15,550 nucleotides of DNA from Pirellulaceae bacterium (GTDB lineage: Bacteria > Planctomycetota > Planctomycetia > Pirellulales > Pirellulaceae): positions 1 through 15,550 of the forward strand of contig JASLRF010000042.1 in assembly GCA_030744095.1 (NCBI GenBank), written 5' to 3'. Both the position numbers and the translations under genes were made by a program. Below the pieces are notes generated by a model, which was not told where the DNA came from, did not search any database, and saw only the letters and a list, made by a program, of their open reading frames with translations. Within the stretch, counting starts at the first letter, position 1. Each line of letters begins with the position of its first letter. Of the stretch, positions 7,601 to 14,216 are shown piece after piece.

Positions 7601-7984
7601 TCGGAACCGCAGCAAATGTTTTTCATCCAGTAGCGATTGTTTGGGTAACACCTTCACCGCCACGCGCCGACCCAAAGAAAGCTGCTCAGCTTCGTAAACG
7701 ATGCCCATGCCGCCGCGCCCAATTTCTCGGACCATGCGAAAGTCACCCAGCTGCTCCAACCAAGCTGGTCCTAGCGAGGCGCGGCCTCCACTCTTCGATT
7801 CTCTGTGCGTCTTGAGTTTCTCCATCGCCGCGATGGTGGGGAATAGATCGCGGATTTCATTGGCGACGTGCGGATGATCGTCGACGTACTCCTGCACGGT
7901 CGGCTGTTCGCCGGCCCGCAGCCGGTCGGTGAATTCCGATGCCAGGTACTCAATCGGATGACGTTCCAAAGTCGGGTCATTCAT
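4676..7984 (-). CDS. Membrane Ser/Thr protein kinase with TPR region
   Basis: Hanks-type (PknB-like) kinase of 1102 residues. The catalytic domain spans about 80-472: glycine loop GRGGMG (89-94), Lys111 (VAVKVL), Glu130, catalytic loop HRDIKPAN (Asp332, Asn337), DFG (350-352) and APE (376-378), so it should be active. About 120 low-complexity residues (roughly 175-300) are inserted between the hinge and helix E. One transmembrane helix (about 495-517) follows, then a coiled coil with a doubled 14-residue unit (KSANDMANDALTRT, KAANEVAIDALKGE), TPR-like helix pairs (about 630-1050), an Arg/Gly-rich segment (748-780) and a Gly-rich tail. The C-terminal part is probably outside the cytoplasm or in planctomycete-specific folds. 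The start overlaps the upstream sigma-factor stop (ATGA), implying translational coupling. Such ECF-kinase pairs are known in planctomycetes. Confidence 0.93.
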   Translation of the reverse strand: MNDPTLERHPIEYLASEFTDRLRAGEQPTVQEYVDDHPHVANEIRDLFPTIAAMEKLKTHRESKSGGRASLGPAWLEQLGDFRMVREIGRGGMGIVYEAEQLSLGRRVAVKVLPKQSLLDEKHLLRFRREAKTAARLHHTNIVPVLGVGEHDGYHFIVMQYIRGVGLDEIIPHLRELGGNSKPVATTDQNAIEPSRREAQIGSVARAIFHGEFSVPVASAESSISGSASAIINGDPAQSGSIGFEVGPLSELTQQSRHLPTRSFVKLDQSNANPADLEDATDDPSVAVPDASSQVTVATRMNANYWRSVARIGAQVASALQYAHEHGTLHRDIKPANLLIDQQGIVWVADFGLAKAIEQDDVSRTGDVVGTLRYMAPEQLFGNAECRSDMFSLGLTLYELLTFRPAYDEADRKKCLIQRSVAPQPPLPRRIVPGVPRDLETIVLKAIAEEPERRYATSAELAEDLERFLADRPVLARRATPMEHLWRWCRRNPAIACLSSIAASLLVLVAIVSTISYYRLAEEHLRTKSANDMANDALTRTKAANEVAIDALKGETLHRRKAEATSELAWDALDRIFARFAPQSVVAPEPMTLETEEGDELAVESPVVLSDQAAALLEELLKFYDLLAAQGDNDVAYQRRIADANRRVGAIQQRLGRHEQAEVAYRRAIEIFSGISSPSDDPQIRVAIAALHNELGTIFAKARRLPEASNEYSTARHMLESLAAQTDEPAARYELARTYYLQSWPFMGRRRRGRPGNSGGKGAPGRLDPSSRRDRDRGQMVRSGDPSRTDDLNKAIALLETLDEQHPNIPEYQQLLAMTYAERAKRSFRDADSYTQAIGSAVSILTSLVERFPANPDFRFALATVYATVTPDDGHRSEVDRRDEIARLLSSQSILRKLQREHPNVPEYVASDARMSERLGKLYSRIFEFDQAIVHLDAGLKKQETLARRHPSANIYTIRLFFMRRTYADELRGQHDWTEDSLLLEKARDQLAANLAVSTEFIRNPDGDPRMKAGVAVGVVRDFEVIGEICAELGDEAAAVAAQEAAEELRDEFNIPQFDPRMGSRGGGPRGGGSREAESQGGNGGPPQDVEKAEAEHTKEVS

Positions 7985-8628
7985 GACTGTGGTTCCTGCG
8001 AATCAAAGAACCCGGGCACGCGTGCCAAAATGCCTTTCAGCCGAGCAACGGCGCGCACATACCGAATGCTCGCCGCCTTCTGCTGAATGTCAAGCCACTC
8101 TGCGACTTCGCTGTTGGTCAGTTCTTCAAAATGTCGCAGGGCGAGCACTTCACGGTCGATCGGATCCATCCCTTCGATGGCCACTTCCAACTGCCGAGTC
8201 ATTTCCGCCTTGACTGCCGCTTGGCTCGGAGACGTCATCGAACCCAACAGCTGGGCAACCAGCGAAATCGAGGTTGCCTGTGGATACCCCGGCCGGTTTG
8301 CCGTCTCTCGACCAGCGTTTCTCATTTTTGCTCCCAAGTGTCGACGGTGGACATCCACCAGGGTTTGTCTGGTGATCAAGCGCAGCCAGACAAAGAAGGA
8401 CTGTGATGGGTTTTCCAGGTAGTGACGGATTCGTTGCGAGGCTGCCAGGTAGGCCTCTTGCAAAATGTCGTCCGCGTCAACCCGGCCAGCCAAACGCCGA
8501 TCAATGCGAAAGTTGGCCATCCGCCACAACCGGTCGCGATGCCGCGAAAACAGGTCGGCCAGGACTTGTTCATTACCGTCCATAAGTCGCGCGACCAGTT
8601 CATCCGACAACCCATCAGTGGTGGTCAT
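7981..8628 (-). CDS. ECF sigma factor paired with Ser/Thr kinase
   Basis: RNA polymerase sigma factor of the ECF type, 215 residues. Region 2 (about 10-80) carries the DADDILQEAYLAASQRI core-binding and -10 recognition helices. Region 4 (about 150-205) contains LRHFEELTNSEVAEWLDIQ followed by a recognition helix with IRYVRAVARLKGIL. Regions 1.1 and 3 are absent. It is the first gene of a two-gene minus-strand unit and overlaps the kinase by 4 nt. It matches the planctomycete arrangement in which an ECF factor is linked to a Ser/Thr kinase instead of an anti-sigma factor, so control by phosphorylation is plausible but inferred. No strong Shine-Dalgarno sequence precedes the ATG (GATCCCCCAA). 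Confidence 0.92.
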   Translation of the reverse strand: MTTTDGLSDELVARLMDGNEQVLADLFSRHRDRLWRMANFRIDRRLAGRVDADDILQEAYLAASQRIRHYLENPSQSFFVWLRLITRQTLVDVHRRHLGAKMRNAGRETANRPGYPQATSISLVAQLLGSMTSPSQAAVKAEMTRQLEVAIEGMDPIDREVLALRHFEELTNSEVAEWLDIQQKAASIRYVRAVARLKGILARVPGFFDSQEPQS

Positions 8629-8700
8629 TTGGGGGATCTCGATCCTTGTCTAAACGCGAAGTGATGGCCGTTTTCTACAGGTGTCAGGAAAAGTCAATCG

Positions 8701-8735
8701 CCGATGTCGTGAGACTTCCGAAGCAAACCAAGACG
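8701..8735. repeat. 35-nt shared intergenic motif, copy A
   Basis: Aligns without gaps to 9842-9876 at 27 of 35 positions, including the 12-nt identical block CAAACCAAGACG and the conserved GTGA and TTCC. It lies 73 bp upstream of the kinase-linked sigma gene and on the far side of the palindromic repeat from the second sigma gene. It could be a regulator site or a remnant repeat. Confidence 0.45.
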
Positions 8736-8874
8736 CCAAATTGCGGTTTCAGCCACCTGCAATCCTAGCGCGGCTGCCTGCTTGGGGTGCATTCCTTCAC
8801 CACTATCTTATGAAGAACTTCTCAAAAAAATCGAAACCAACGGTAGAAAGTGGTAGGGCCTTCCGTTTCTGTCA

Positions 8875-8985
8875 CTTAGCAGTGTTCGATCTCTTATTGT
8901 CGTCTTTCGCTCCGCGAAAGCACGCTCCTTTCGCGGAGCGAAAGGCGACTATCGGACAGTAATTCCTCGAACGATCCTTAGTTCA
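8875..8985. repeat. 111-bp palindromic repeat, copy 2 (REP-like)
   Basis: Second copy of the element at 1855, exactly 7020 bp away and in the same orientation. The inverted repeat occupies 8904-8920 and 8928-8944. In this copy the stem extends outward by GTCG/CGAC across one T-G wobble, giving a 22-bp stem, so it is closer to an intact hairpin than copy 1. It lies between divergent promoters, 108 bp before the second sigma gene. Confidence 0.85.
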
Positions 8986-9051
8986 CATGTACGGCGAGTC
9001 AAAACCGGTGGTTCGGGCCGTATGGTTCGTCGTCATAAATATCGCGTCCAT

Positions 9052-9077
9052 TGAGACTTATGTGTCATCTTCTCGTA
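9052..9077 (+). promoter_or_regulatory. Candidate ECF-type promoter before second sigma gene
   Basis: TGAGAC (9052-9057) and CGTA (9074-9077) are separated by 16 nt. This is close to the TGAAAC-N16-CGTA form recognised by several ECF sigma factors such as Bacillus SigW, so autoregulation is possible. Transcription would begin only about 8 nt before the start codon, which would remove or shorten the AAGG ribosome-binding site. That weakens the call. Confidence 0.35.
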
Positions 9078-9093
9078 TGTCAAGGCGCCCAAA

Positions 9094-9720
9094 ATGGTCC
9101 GATTTACAAAGTCCTCTGCAGTCAAGGCAGCATTAACTGACCCGGATGTCCAACTGATGTTGCGTGTCCGGGCGGGCGACGACGCTGCGTTCGAGGCACT
9201 GTTTCGCCGCTACAACGAACGCGTTCAAGCCGTTATTACGTACCTGATGGGCAACCGTCAATCCACCGAGGATTTGGCGCAAGAGGTCTTTTTACGAGTC
9301 TACCGGGCTAGGCAGAATTACGTCGTCGGTGCGAAGTTTTCGACCTGGCTCTTCACCATTGTAAACAACGTCGTCTCGAATGCCCGCCGCTCGCTGGCCA
9401 GACGACGCGAAGTGAACATCGTGTTTGACGATTCCGACGGCGGCCATGTGGAGAATCTCTGGCGCGACTCCAGCGTCGATTCACCCACCCAGGTCGCCGA
9501 ACACAAGGAACTCCGATATCTGGTGCAAACGGGCGTTAGTCAATTGGGTGAACGGCAGCAGGCTGCGGTTTCATTATGCGACTTTGTTGGCATGACCTAT
9601 GCCGGCGTGGCAGAAGAACTAGGCACGACGCCGGACGCCGCCAAATCCCTGATTCATCGCGGGCGGATGAGCCTCCGAAAGATGCTTGAACCGCGTGTGC
9701 GGTGCGGAGACGTGTTTTAA
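9094..9720 (+). CDS. ECF sigma factor (RpoE-like)
   Basis: Sigma factor of 208 residues from ATG 9094, with AAGG 8 nt upstream. About 17 extra residues precede the usual ECF start (DPDVQLMLRVRAGDDAAFEALF). Region 2 contains STEDLAQEVFLRVYRA and the -10 recognition segment FSTWLFTIVNNVVSNARRSL. Region 4 (about 140-195) contains QLGERQQAAVSLCDFVGMTYAGVAEELGT and the recognition helix around PDAAKSLIHRGRMSLRKML. It belongs to a different ECF group from the kinase-linked factor: region 2.2 reads EDLAQEVF instead of DDILQEAY. No anti-sigma gene lies beside it: upstream is a divergent sigma gene, and downstream a 377-bp spacer and then an exported protease. The likely role is response to envelope or oxidative stress; the signal is unknown. 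Confidence 0.93.
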   Translation: MVRFTKSSAVKAALTDPDVQLMLRVRAGDDAAFEALFRRYNERVQAVITYLMGNRQSTEDLAQEVFLRVYRARQNYVVGAKFSTWLFTIVNNVVSNARRSLARRREVNIVFDDSDGGHVENLWRDSSVDSPTQVAEHKELRYLVQTGVSQLGERQQAAVSLCDFVGMTYAGVAEELGTTPDAAKSLIHRGRMSLRKMLEPRVRCGDVF

Positions 9721-10097
9721 GGAAACGACTGGTCACTAGATCGCGACACTGGATTCGCCCCGACGTGGGGGGTGGACGCAGAAGTGTCTGTGACGGATTC
9801 GAACATTCGGTCGTCAGCGCTTCAGTAGGTCGTTACCGTATCCGAAGTTGTGACGTTTCCTCATCAAACCAAGACGGCCCGTATTCCCGGAATTTGGCCA
9901 CGAAATCTTCCTGCGATCTTCCAAGCCGGGGGTACCTCGCTAATCGTTAAAAAATGTCTGAGTGCGCAACTTCAGGTGACTTTCGTTCCATTTCGGTGTA
10001 AAAAGGTAGAAGTTGAATGTTGCACGTCCCCCCGCGCGTGGCGTGCGATTTCGGCCTCCTGTCTTGAGGTTCTCAAATCAATCTGGGGAAGTGGTCC
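9721..10097. other. Intergenic region before the exported-protein operon
   Basis: 377-bp spacer between the second sigma gene and the protease gene. It contains copy B of the 35-nt motif (9842-9876). GGGGAAG (10085-10091) is the ribosome-binding site for the protease. No clear terminator, promoter or short gene could be identified. Confidence 0.6.
9842..9876. repeat. 35-nt shared intergenic motif, copy B
   Basis: Partner of 8701-8735 in the same orientation, 27 of 35 identical with CAAACCAAGACG fully conserved. It lies 221 bp upstream of the protease start. Similarity fades outside the 35 nt. Confidence 0.45.
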
Positions 10098-12011
10098 ATG
10101 CTCGCAAGACTTCCTGTTCGCTGGTTAGGTATGGGTGCGGTGATGTTGGCGACGGTCTTGGTCGGGGTGGCCGACGAAAACGAACTGCTGACCGCGTTTG
10201 TCCGGATCACGCCCAAAACCGACGATTTGGTACCAATGGAAGCGACGATGCGTCGCATTGCCAAACAAGTCGTCCCGTGCACGGTTGGCATTCAAGTTGG
10301 CCAAAATGTCGAAGGAAGTGGTGTGGTGATCAGCGAAAGCGGCTACGTTTTGACGGCCGCACACGTGATCGGACGTCCGGGCCGCAATGTGATGATTCGA
10401 TTTCCGGATGGAACTCGCGTCCCCGGTAGAACATTGGGGATTCACACCGAAGCGGACGGAGGATTGGTCAAGATCACGAAAGAGGGCAAATGGCCATTCG
10501 CGCCGATGGTGACCCACGAAGATTTTCCCGAACCGGGTGACTGGTGTTTGTCGACGGGACACCCGGGCGGCTTCCAGGAGGACCGCACGCCACCGGTGCG
10601 TGTCGGTCGCATCATCGACGTCGACAAAGACACTCTGCGTTCGGATTGCACGATCACTGGAGGCGATTCAGGTGGTCCATTGTTCGACATGCAGGGTCGC
10701 GTTATCGGCATCCACAGTCGGATCTCTGAAGAGTCGACGGTAAATCTGCATGGTCCCGTGCTGGCCTACGTCGAGGTCTGGGAGCATCTGAAGGCAGGCG
10801 AAACATATCCGCCAGTACCGCCAAGTCGTTTCCTCGTCAACTTTGACCGTGATCGCGATGGCAAGGTCACTCGCGCGGAACTTCCAGCTGGCGGCATCCG
10901 CAGCATGTATGACCGGCTGATTGAATCGTACGAACTCGATGCGGAAAGAGCGTACTCCATCGAAGAACTCGCCAAGGCTGTCGGCTGGCGCAACGTACCT
11001 CCACGGCTGGCCCTTACGCCGTACCGTCCTGAAGACAGCACCGATTCGCTGGACAAGAAGCAATTCGTGCGCGGCAACGCGGTGTTGGCCACCTTCAAGC
11101 CGATTGTGTCGACGGCTGCCAAGAGTACCGTCGAAGTGCTCTGCGACGGGAAGCTTCAAATCCTTGGGCTCGTCGTTTCGGCAGATGGTTTGGTCGTCAC
11201 CAAGGCCAGTCGTTTGCAAGGGAAGATCACCTGCAGGACGCCGGAGGGCAACAAGTTTGCTGCCAAGATTCTGTTAACCGATACGCAAAATGATTTGGCG
11301 GTCCTCAATTTGAATGCGACCGGTCTAAAGCCAGCCGAATGGGCGGACACAGACGACCTGCTTCCGGGGCGGTGGTTAGCCACGCCAGATGTTTCGGGAG
11401 CAGCCGTCAGTGTGGGTGTGGTCAGCGTTGCCCAACGAAAGATCGCTGGGACACCCGGCGTGCTTGGCGTACAGATCCGCACCCAGGAAAAGGAAGGGCA
11501 TCCTACGATCGAGGCCGTGATGGAAGGAAGCGGAGCCAAGAATGCTGGCATGTTGGCTAACGACGTAATTGTCTTGGTCAAGGGAAAGCCGGTGAGGAGC
11601 TTCGCGGAACTTCTGCAGGCTGTCGGCAAGCATCGGCCGGGCGACGTCTTGAAGACAACCGTCGAGCGCAACGGAAAGACCATAGAAATGGAAGTTCGTC
11701 TCGGTATGCGCGATGACGTCTTTCAGAATCTGATGCCGCATTCTTTTAGCGGAAGCGATGGCTTGAACGGGCCGTTGAATCAACGTCGGGACGACTTTCC
11801 AGCCGCCATTCAGCATGATTCAGTTCTGTTGCCCAGCCAGTGTGGCGGGCCCATCGTCAATGTGTCCGGCCGCGTGATCGGGATCAACGTGGCGCGGGCG
11901 GATCGAACCGTGTCGTACGCACTTCCCAGCGAAACCGTGACGGCGATCGTAGAAAAAGCCCAAGCCAAATTGGCGGAAACCGAAACCAATCCAACAACTA
12001 CGACGAATTGA
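10098..12011 (+). CDS. Exported HtrA-like serine protease with EF-hand and nested PDZ
   Basis: Protein of 637 residues, with an N-terminal signal sequence (about 1-26). Module 1 (about 50-235) is a trypsin-like S1C protease with the full triad: His89 (TAAHV), Asp120 (EADGGL) and Ser191 (GGDSGGPLF). An EF-hand follows: Asp250, Asp252, Asp254, Gly255 and Glu261 of DRDRDGKVTRAE, with a degenerate second loop near 279-290. Module 2 (about 335-620) is again trypsin-like, but His is replaced by Ser371 (TKASRL) and Ser by Cys582 (SQCGGPIV); only Asp399 (NDLAVL) remains. A PDZ domain (about 453-536) sits inside module 2, between its VSVGVVS strand and the SQCGGP strand. It probably acts in the periplasm in protein quality control or peptide binding, perhaps calcium-dependent. 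GGGGAAG precedes the ATG. First gene of the probable operon. Confidence 0.9.
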   Translation: MLARLPVRWLGMGAVMLATVLVGVADENELLTAFVRITPKTDDLVPMEATMRRIAKQVVPCTVGIQVGQNVEGSGVVISESGYVLTAAHVIGRPGRNVMIRFPDGTRVPGRTLGIHTEADGGLVKITKEGKWPFAPMVTHEDFPEPGDWCLSTGHPGGFQEDRTPPVRVGRIIDVDKDTLRSDCTITGGDSGGPLFDMQGRVIGIHSRISEESTVNLHGPVLAYVEVWEHLKAGETYPPVPPSRFLVNFDRDRDGKVTRAELPAGGIRSMYDRLIESYELDAERAYSIEELAKAVGWRNVPPRLALTPYRPEDSTDSLDKKQFVRGNAVLATFKPIVSTAAKSTVEVLCDGKLQILGLVVSADGLVVTKASRLQGKITCRTPEGNKFAAKILLTDTQNDLAVLNLNATGLKPAEWADTDDLLPGRWLATPDVSGAAVSVGVVSVAQRKIAGTPGVLGVQIRTQEKEGHPTIEAVMEGSGAKNAGMLANDVIVLVKGKPVRSFAELLQAVGKHRPGDVLKTTVERNGKTIEMEVRLGMRDDVFQNLMPHSFSGSDGLNGPLNQRRDDFPAAIQHDSVLLPSQCGGPIVNVSGRVIGINVARADRTVSYALPSETVTAIVEKAQAKLAETETNPTTTTN

Positions 12012-12032
12012 CAAGCAAGGGAACGCACTTTG

Positions 12033-12749
12033 ATGAAATCGGGTTACCTATTCGCCTGGTTAGGGATACTGACGTTGTTGGCGATAACGTGCCAAGCTCA
12101 GCCGCAGCGGGGGAGAAACCGTGGCTACGTCAGATTGTCACGGGACACACTCTTCCGGCTCTTGGAGATGCCACCCGTTCGTAAGGAACTTGAGTTGCGC
12201 AAACTCCAGATCGACATGCTGGACGATCTCCAAGCGGATTTAGGTCAGCAGCGGCGGGCTGCTTTTTTCAGCGGTGGTCCGTTGGAACTCCCCGGGGGCC
12301 GGCGCGGCCCTGAAGGATCGGGACAGGCATTGCAGGACGGGTTGGACAAAATGCAAGCCGAGGTCGAGAAGATTCGCGTTCAGGGTGAGAAACTGGTGAC
12401 CGTGATCCTCGATTCAGGACAAACCAACCGCCTTAGTCAAGTGCGTTTACAGTACGAAGGCACCCGCGCTCTTGATCGTCGCGAGTTCCGCGATCAACTA
12501 GGCGTGACGGACGAGCAATTCAAGAAGATCCAAGAGCTCCGTCGAACGGAAGATGATCCTTCGCCTTTGAGGCGTCGACAGAAAAAACTGGATGAGCCCG
12601 TGTTGGCGTTGCTCAACCAAGGGCAGCAAGTGAAGTTCAAAGAACTGCAAGGTGAAGCTTTCGAGTTTCCACTGCCGCTGCCAGCCGATTTGCGCGGCCT
12701 GCGAGATCCCCAAAACGGCAATCGACGACGTCGTCCACCACGGAGATAA
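12033..12749 (+). CDS. Exported CpxP/Spy-like helical protein
   Basis: Protein of 238 residues from ATG 12033 (AGGGA about 10 nt upstream; the TTG just before it is unlikely to be used). A signal peptide occupies about residues 1-22 (LLAITCQAQ); the Cys is not in a proper lipobox. The mature protein is helical and charged, with repeated helix units: VRKELELRKLQIDMLDDL, then FRDQLGVTDEQFKKIQEL, then LLNQGQQVKFKELQGEAFEF. The pattern LGxTxEQxxKIQ and xxxGQQxKFKEL recalls the LTxxQ motif of periplasmic CpxP/Spy chaperones and is common among planctomycete signal-peptide proteins. The ends are basic and low-complexity (NRRRRPPRR). It lies 21 nt after the protease and 3 nt before the sulfatase, so it probably works with exported enzymes; chaperone activity is inferred. 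Confidence 0.75.
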   Translation: MKSGYLFAWLGILTLLAITCQAQPQRGRNRGYVRLSRDTLFRLLEMPPVRKELELRKLQIDMLDDLQADLGQQRRAAFFSGGPLELPGGRRGPEGSGQALQDGLDKMQAEVEKIRVQGEKLVTVILDSGQTNRLSQVRLQYEGTRALDRREFRDQLGVTDEQFKKIQELRRTEDDPSPLRRRQKKLDEPVLALLNQGQQVKFKELQGEAFEFPLPLPADLRGLRDPQNGNRRRRPPRR

Positions 12750-12752
12750 GCC

Positions 12753-14210
12753 ATGAAGCAGAATTGGATCGTCATCTTCCTGGCAACTTTGTCTTGCGCA
12801 CTCACCCATGTGCAGGCCGCCGAACAACCCAATATCCTCTTCATCATGGTCGATGATCTGGGCAAGGACTGGATCAGTTGTTACGGCGCGGACAGCATCC
12901 AAACTCCACATATCGACAAACTGGCCAAGAGTGGCCTGAAGTTTCACAACGCCTATTCGATGCCGCAATGCACGCCCACGCGCGTCACACTGTTAACAGG
13001 GCAGTATCCCTGGCGGACCGGTTGGGTCAATCATTGGGATGTGCCACGCTGGGGTGTCGGCTATTTCGACTGGGAACGATACACCTCGTTTGCGTCGGTC
13101 ATGAAATCCGCCGGCTACGCCACGGCCATTGGCGGCAAGTGGCAGATCAACGATTTTCGCATCGAACCCAATGCCCTTGAGAAGCACGGTTTCGATGATT
13201 GGTGCGTTTGGACGGGGTTCGAGGGCCAGAACCCGCCTAGCGCCAACCGATACTGGGATCCGTATATTCATACCCGCCAAGGAAGCAAGACGTACAAAGG
13301 CGAGTTTGGTCCCGACGTCTATTGCAACTTTCTGATCGACTTCATGAAGAGTCATCGTGACGATCCGATGATGCTGTACTTTCCCATGGCGCTGACCCAT
13401 GGACCTTTGACCCACACGCCGACCGAGCCGGACGCTACCGGACGAGATCGGATTGCCGCCATGGTGCGTTACACGGACACGCTGGTTGGACGACTCGTTG
13501 CTGCCGTGGACGATCTAAACCTGCGGCAACGGACGATCATTATCTTTACGACGGACAACGGTACTAGCGGTGGGCTACTGGGCACCGTCGGCGGGCAGCG
13601 GCCCAGTGGCGGCAAGGCAAAGAAATACGAGGGTGGTGTCTGCGAACCGTTCATCGTCAACTGTCCGGGGCGGGTCCCGGCCGGCGTGGAGACCGATGCG
13701 CTGACGGATTTTTCAGATCTGTTACCAACATTCGCTGAGCTGGGTGGCGCGGAGATTCCCTCGAACCTGGTGCTGGACGGCAAGTCGATGGCACAGGTCA
13801 TTTTGGGAAAGGCCGCCGACTCGCCTCGCAGTTGGATCATGGCGCTCGGCCACGGCGCCGCTCGCCTTGATGCAGAAGGTGTTCGTGGAGTCGATGATTA
13901 CGCGGATCGTGTGATCCGTGACAGGCGGTACAAAGTCTGGATCGAACCAAATCGCAATATCTCCGCCTTCTACGATCTCCAGTCCGATCCACTCGAGCGC
14001 CACAACTTGCTTGGAAGCCAGTTGTCTGAACCGGCCAAAATGTCGCTGGCCAAGTTCCAAGGCGTTATGAAGACGATGCCGGCCAATGACGCGCGCCCAC
14101 AATACCGCCCTCGAGAATCACAACCGTGGGACAAGGCCGTCGGTTCGTCGAAAAAAAAGCCGTCGCCGAAGTCCCGCTCACCGAAGAAGCGTCGATCCCC
14201 AAAGAAATAA
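12753..14210 (+). CDS. Exported sulfatase (arylsulfatase family)
   Basis: Sulfatase of 485 residues that should hydrolyse sulfate esters outside the cytoplasm; the substrate is unknown. The signal peptide is about 1-23 (ALTHVQAAEQ). The catalytic signature CTPTRVTLLTG puts the formylglycine precursor at Cys73 (C-x-P-x-R), so a formylglycine-generating enzyme encoded elsewhere is required. Metal ligands visible are Asp34-Asp35 (VDDLG) and Asp268-Asn269 (TTDNG). Lys129 (GGKW) and His216 (THGP) fit the sulfate-binding residues. The C-terminal subdomain ends with the usual FYDLQSDPLERHNL. A tail of about 20 residues is almost only Lys, Arg, Ser and Pro, with three S-P-K units (KSRSPKKRRSPKK). GGAGAT lies 5 nt before the ATG. 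Sulfatases are abundant in marine planctomycetes, where they desulfate algal polysaccharides. Confidence 0.95.
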   Translation: MKQNWIVIFLATLSCALTHVQAAEQPNILFIMVDDLGKDWISCYGADSIQTPHIDKLAKSGLKFHNAYSMPQCTPTRVTLLTGQYPWRTGWVNHWDVPRWGVGYFDWERYTSFASVMKSAGYATAIGGKWQINDFRIEPNALEKHGFDDWCVWTGFEGQNPPSANRYWDPYIHTRQGSKTYKGEFGPDVYCNFLIDFMKSHRDDPMMLYFPMALTHGPLTHTPTEPDATGRDRIAAMVRYTDTLVGRLVAAVDDLNLRQRTIIIFTTDNGTSGGLLGTVGGQRPSGGKAKKYEGGVCEPFIVNCPGRVPAGVETDALTDFSDLLPTFAELGGAEIPSNLVLDGKSMAQVILGKAADSPRSWIMALGHGAARLDAEGVRGVDDYADRVIRDRRYKVWIEPNRNISAFYDLQSDPLERHNLLGSQLSEPAKMSLAKFQGVMKTMPANDARPQYRPRESQPWDKAVGSSKKKPSPKSRSPKKRRSPKK

Positions 14211-14216
14211 CACAAC

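Larger units (their letters stand above)
8629..9093. other. Divergent control region between two ECF sigma genes
   Basis: 465-bp spacer from which both sigma-factor genes are read outward. It holds a 35-nt motif (8701-8735) shared with the spacer at 9842, copy 2 of the 111-bp palindromic repeat (8875-8985), and a candidate ECF-type promoter (9052-9077). Short open frames occur but none looks like a gene. TTGACT on the minus strand (around 8690) has no -10 at the correct distance. Confidence 0.65.

Noticed and set aside
8629..8700. TTGACT-containing sigma-70 promoter for the kinase-linked sigma gene
   Set aside because: No -10-like hexamer occurs at 16-18 nt; AAAACG is at 17 and TAGAAA at only 14.
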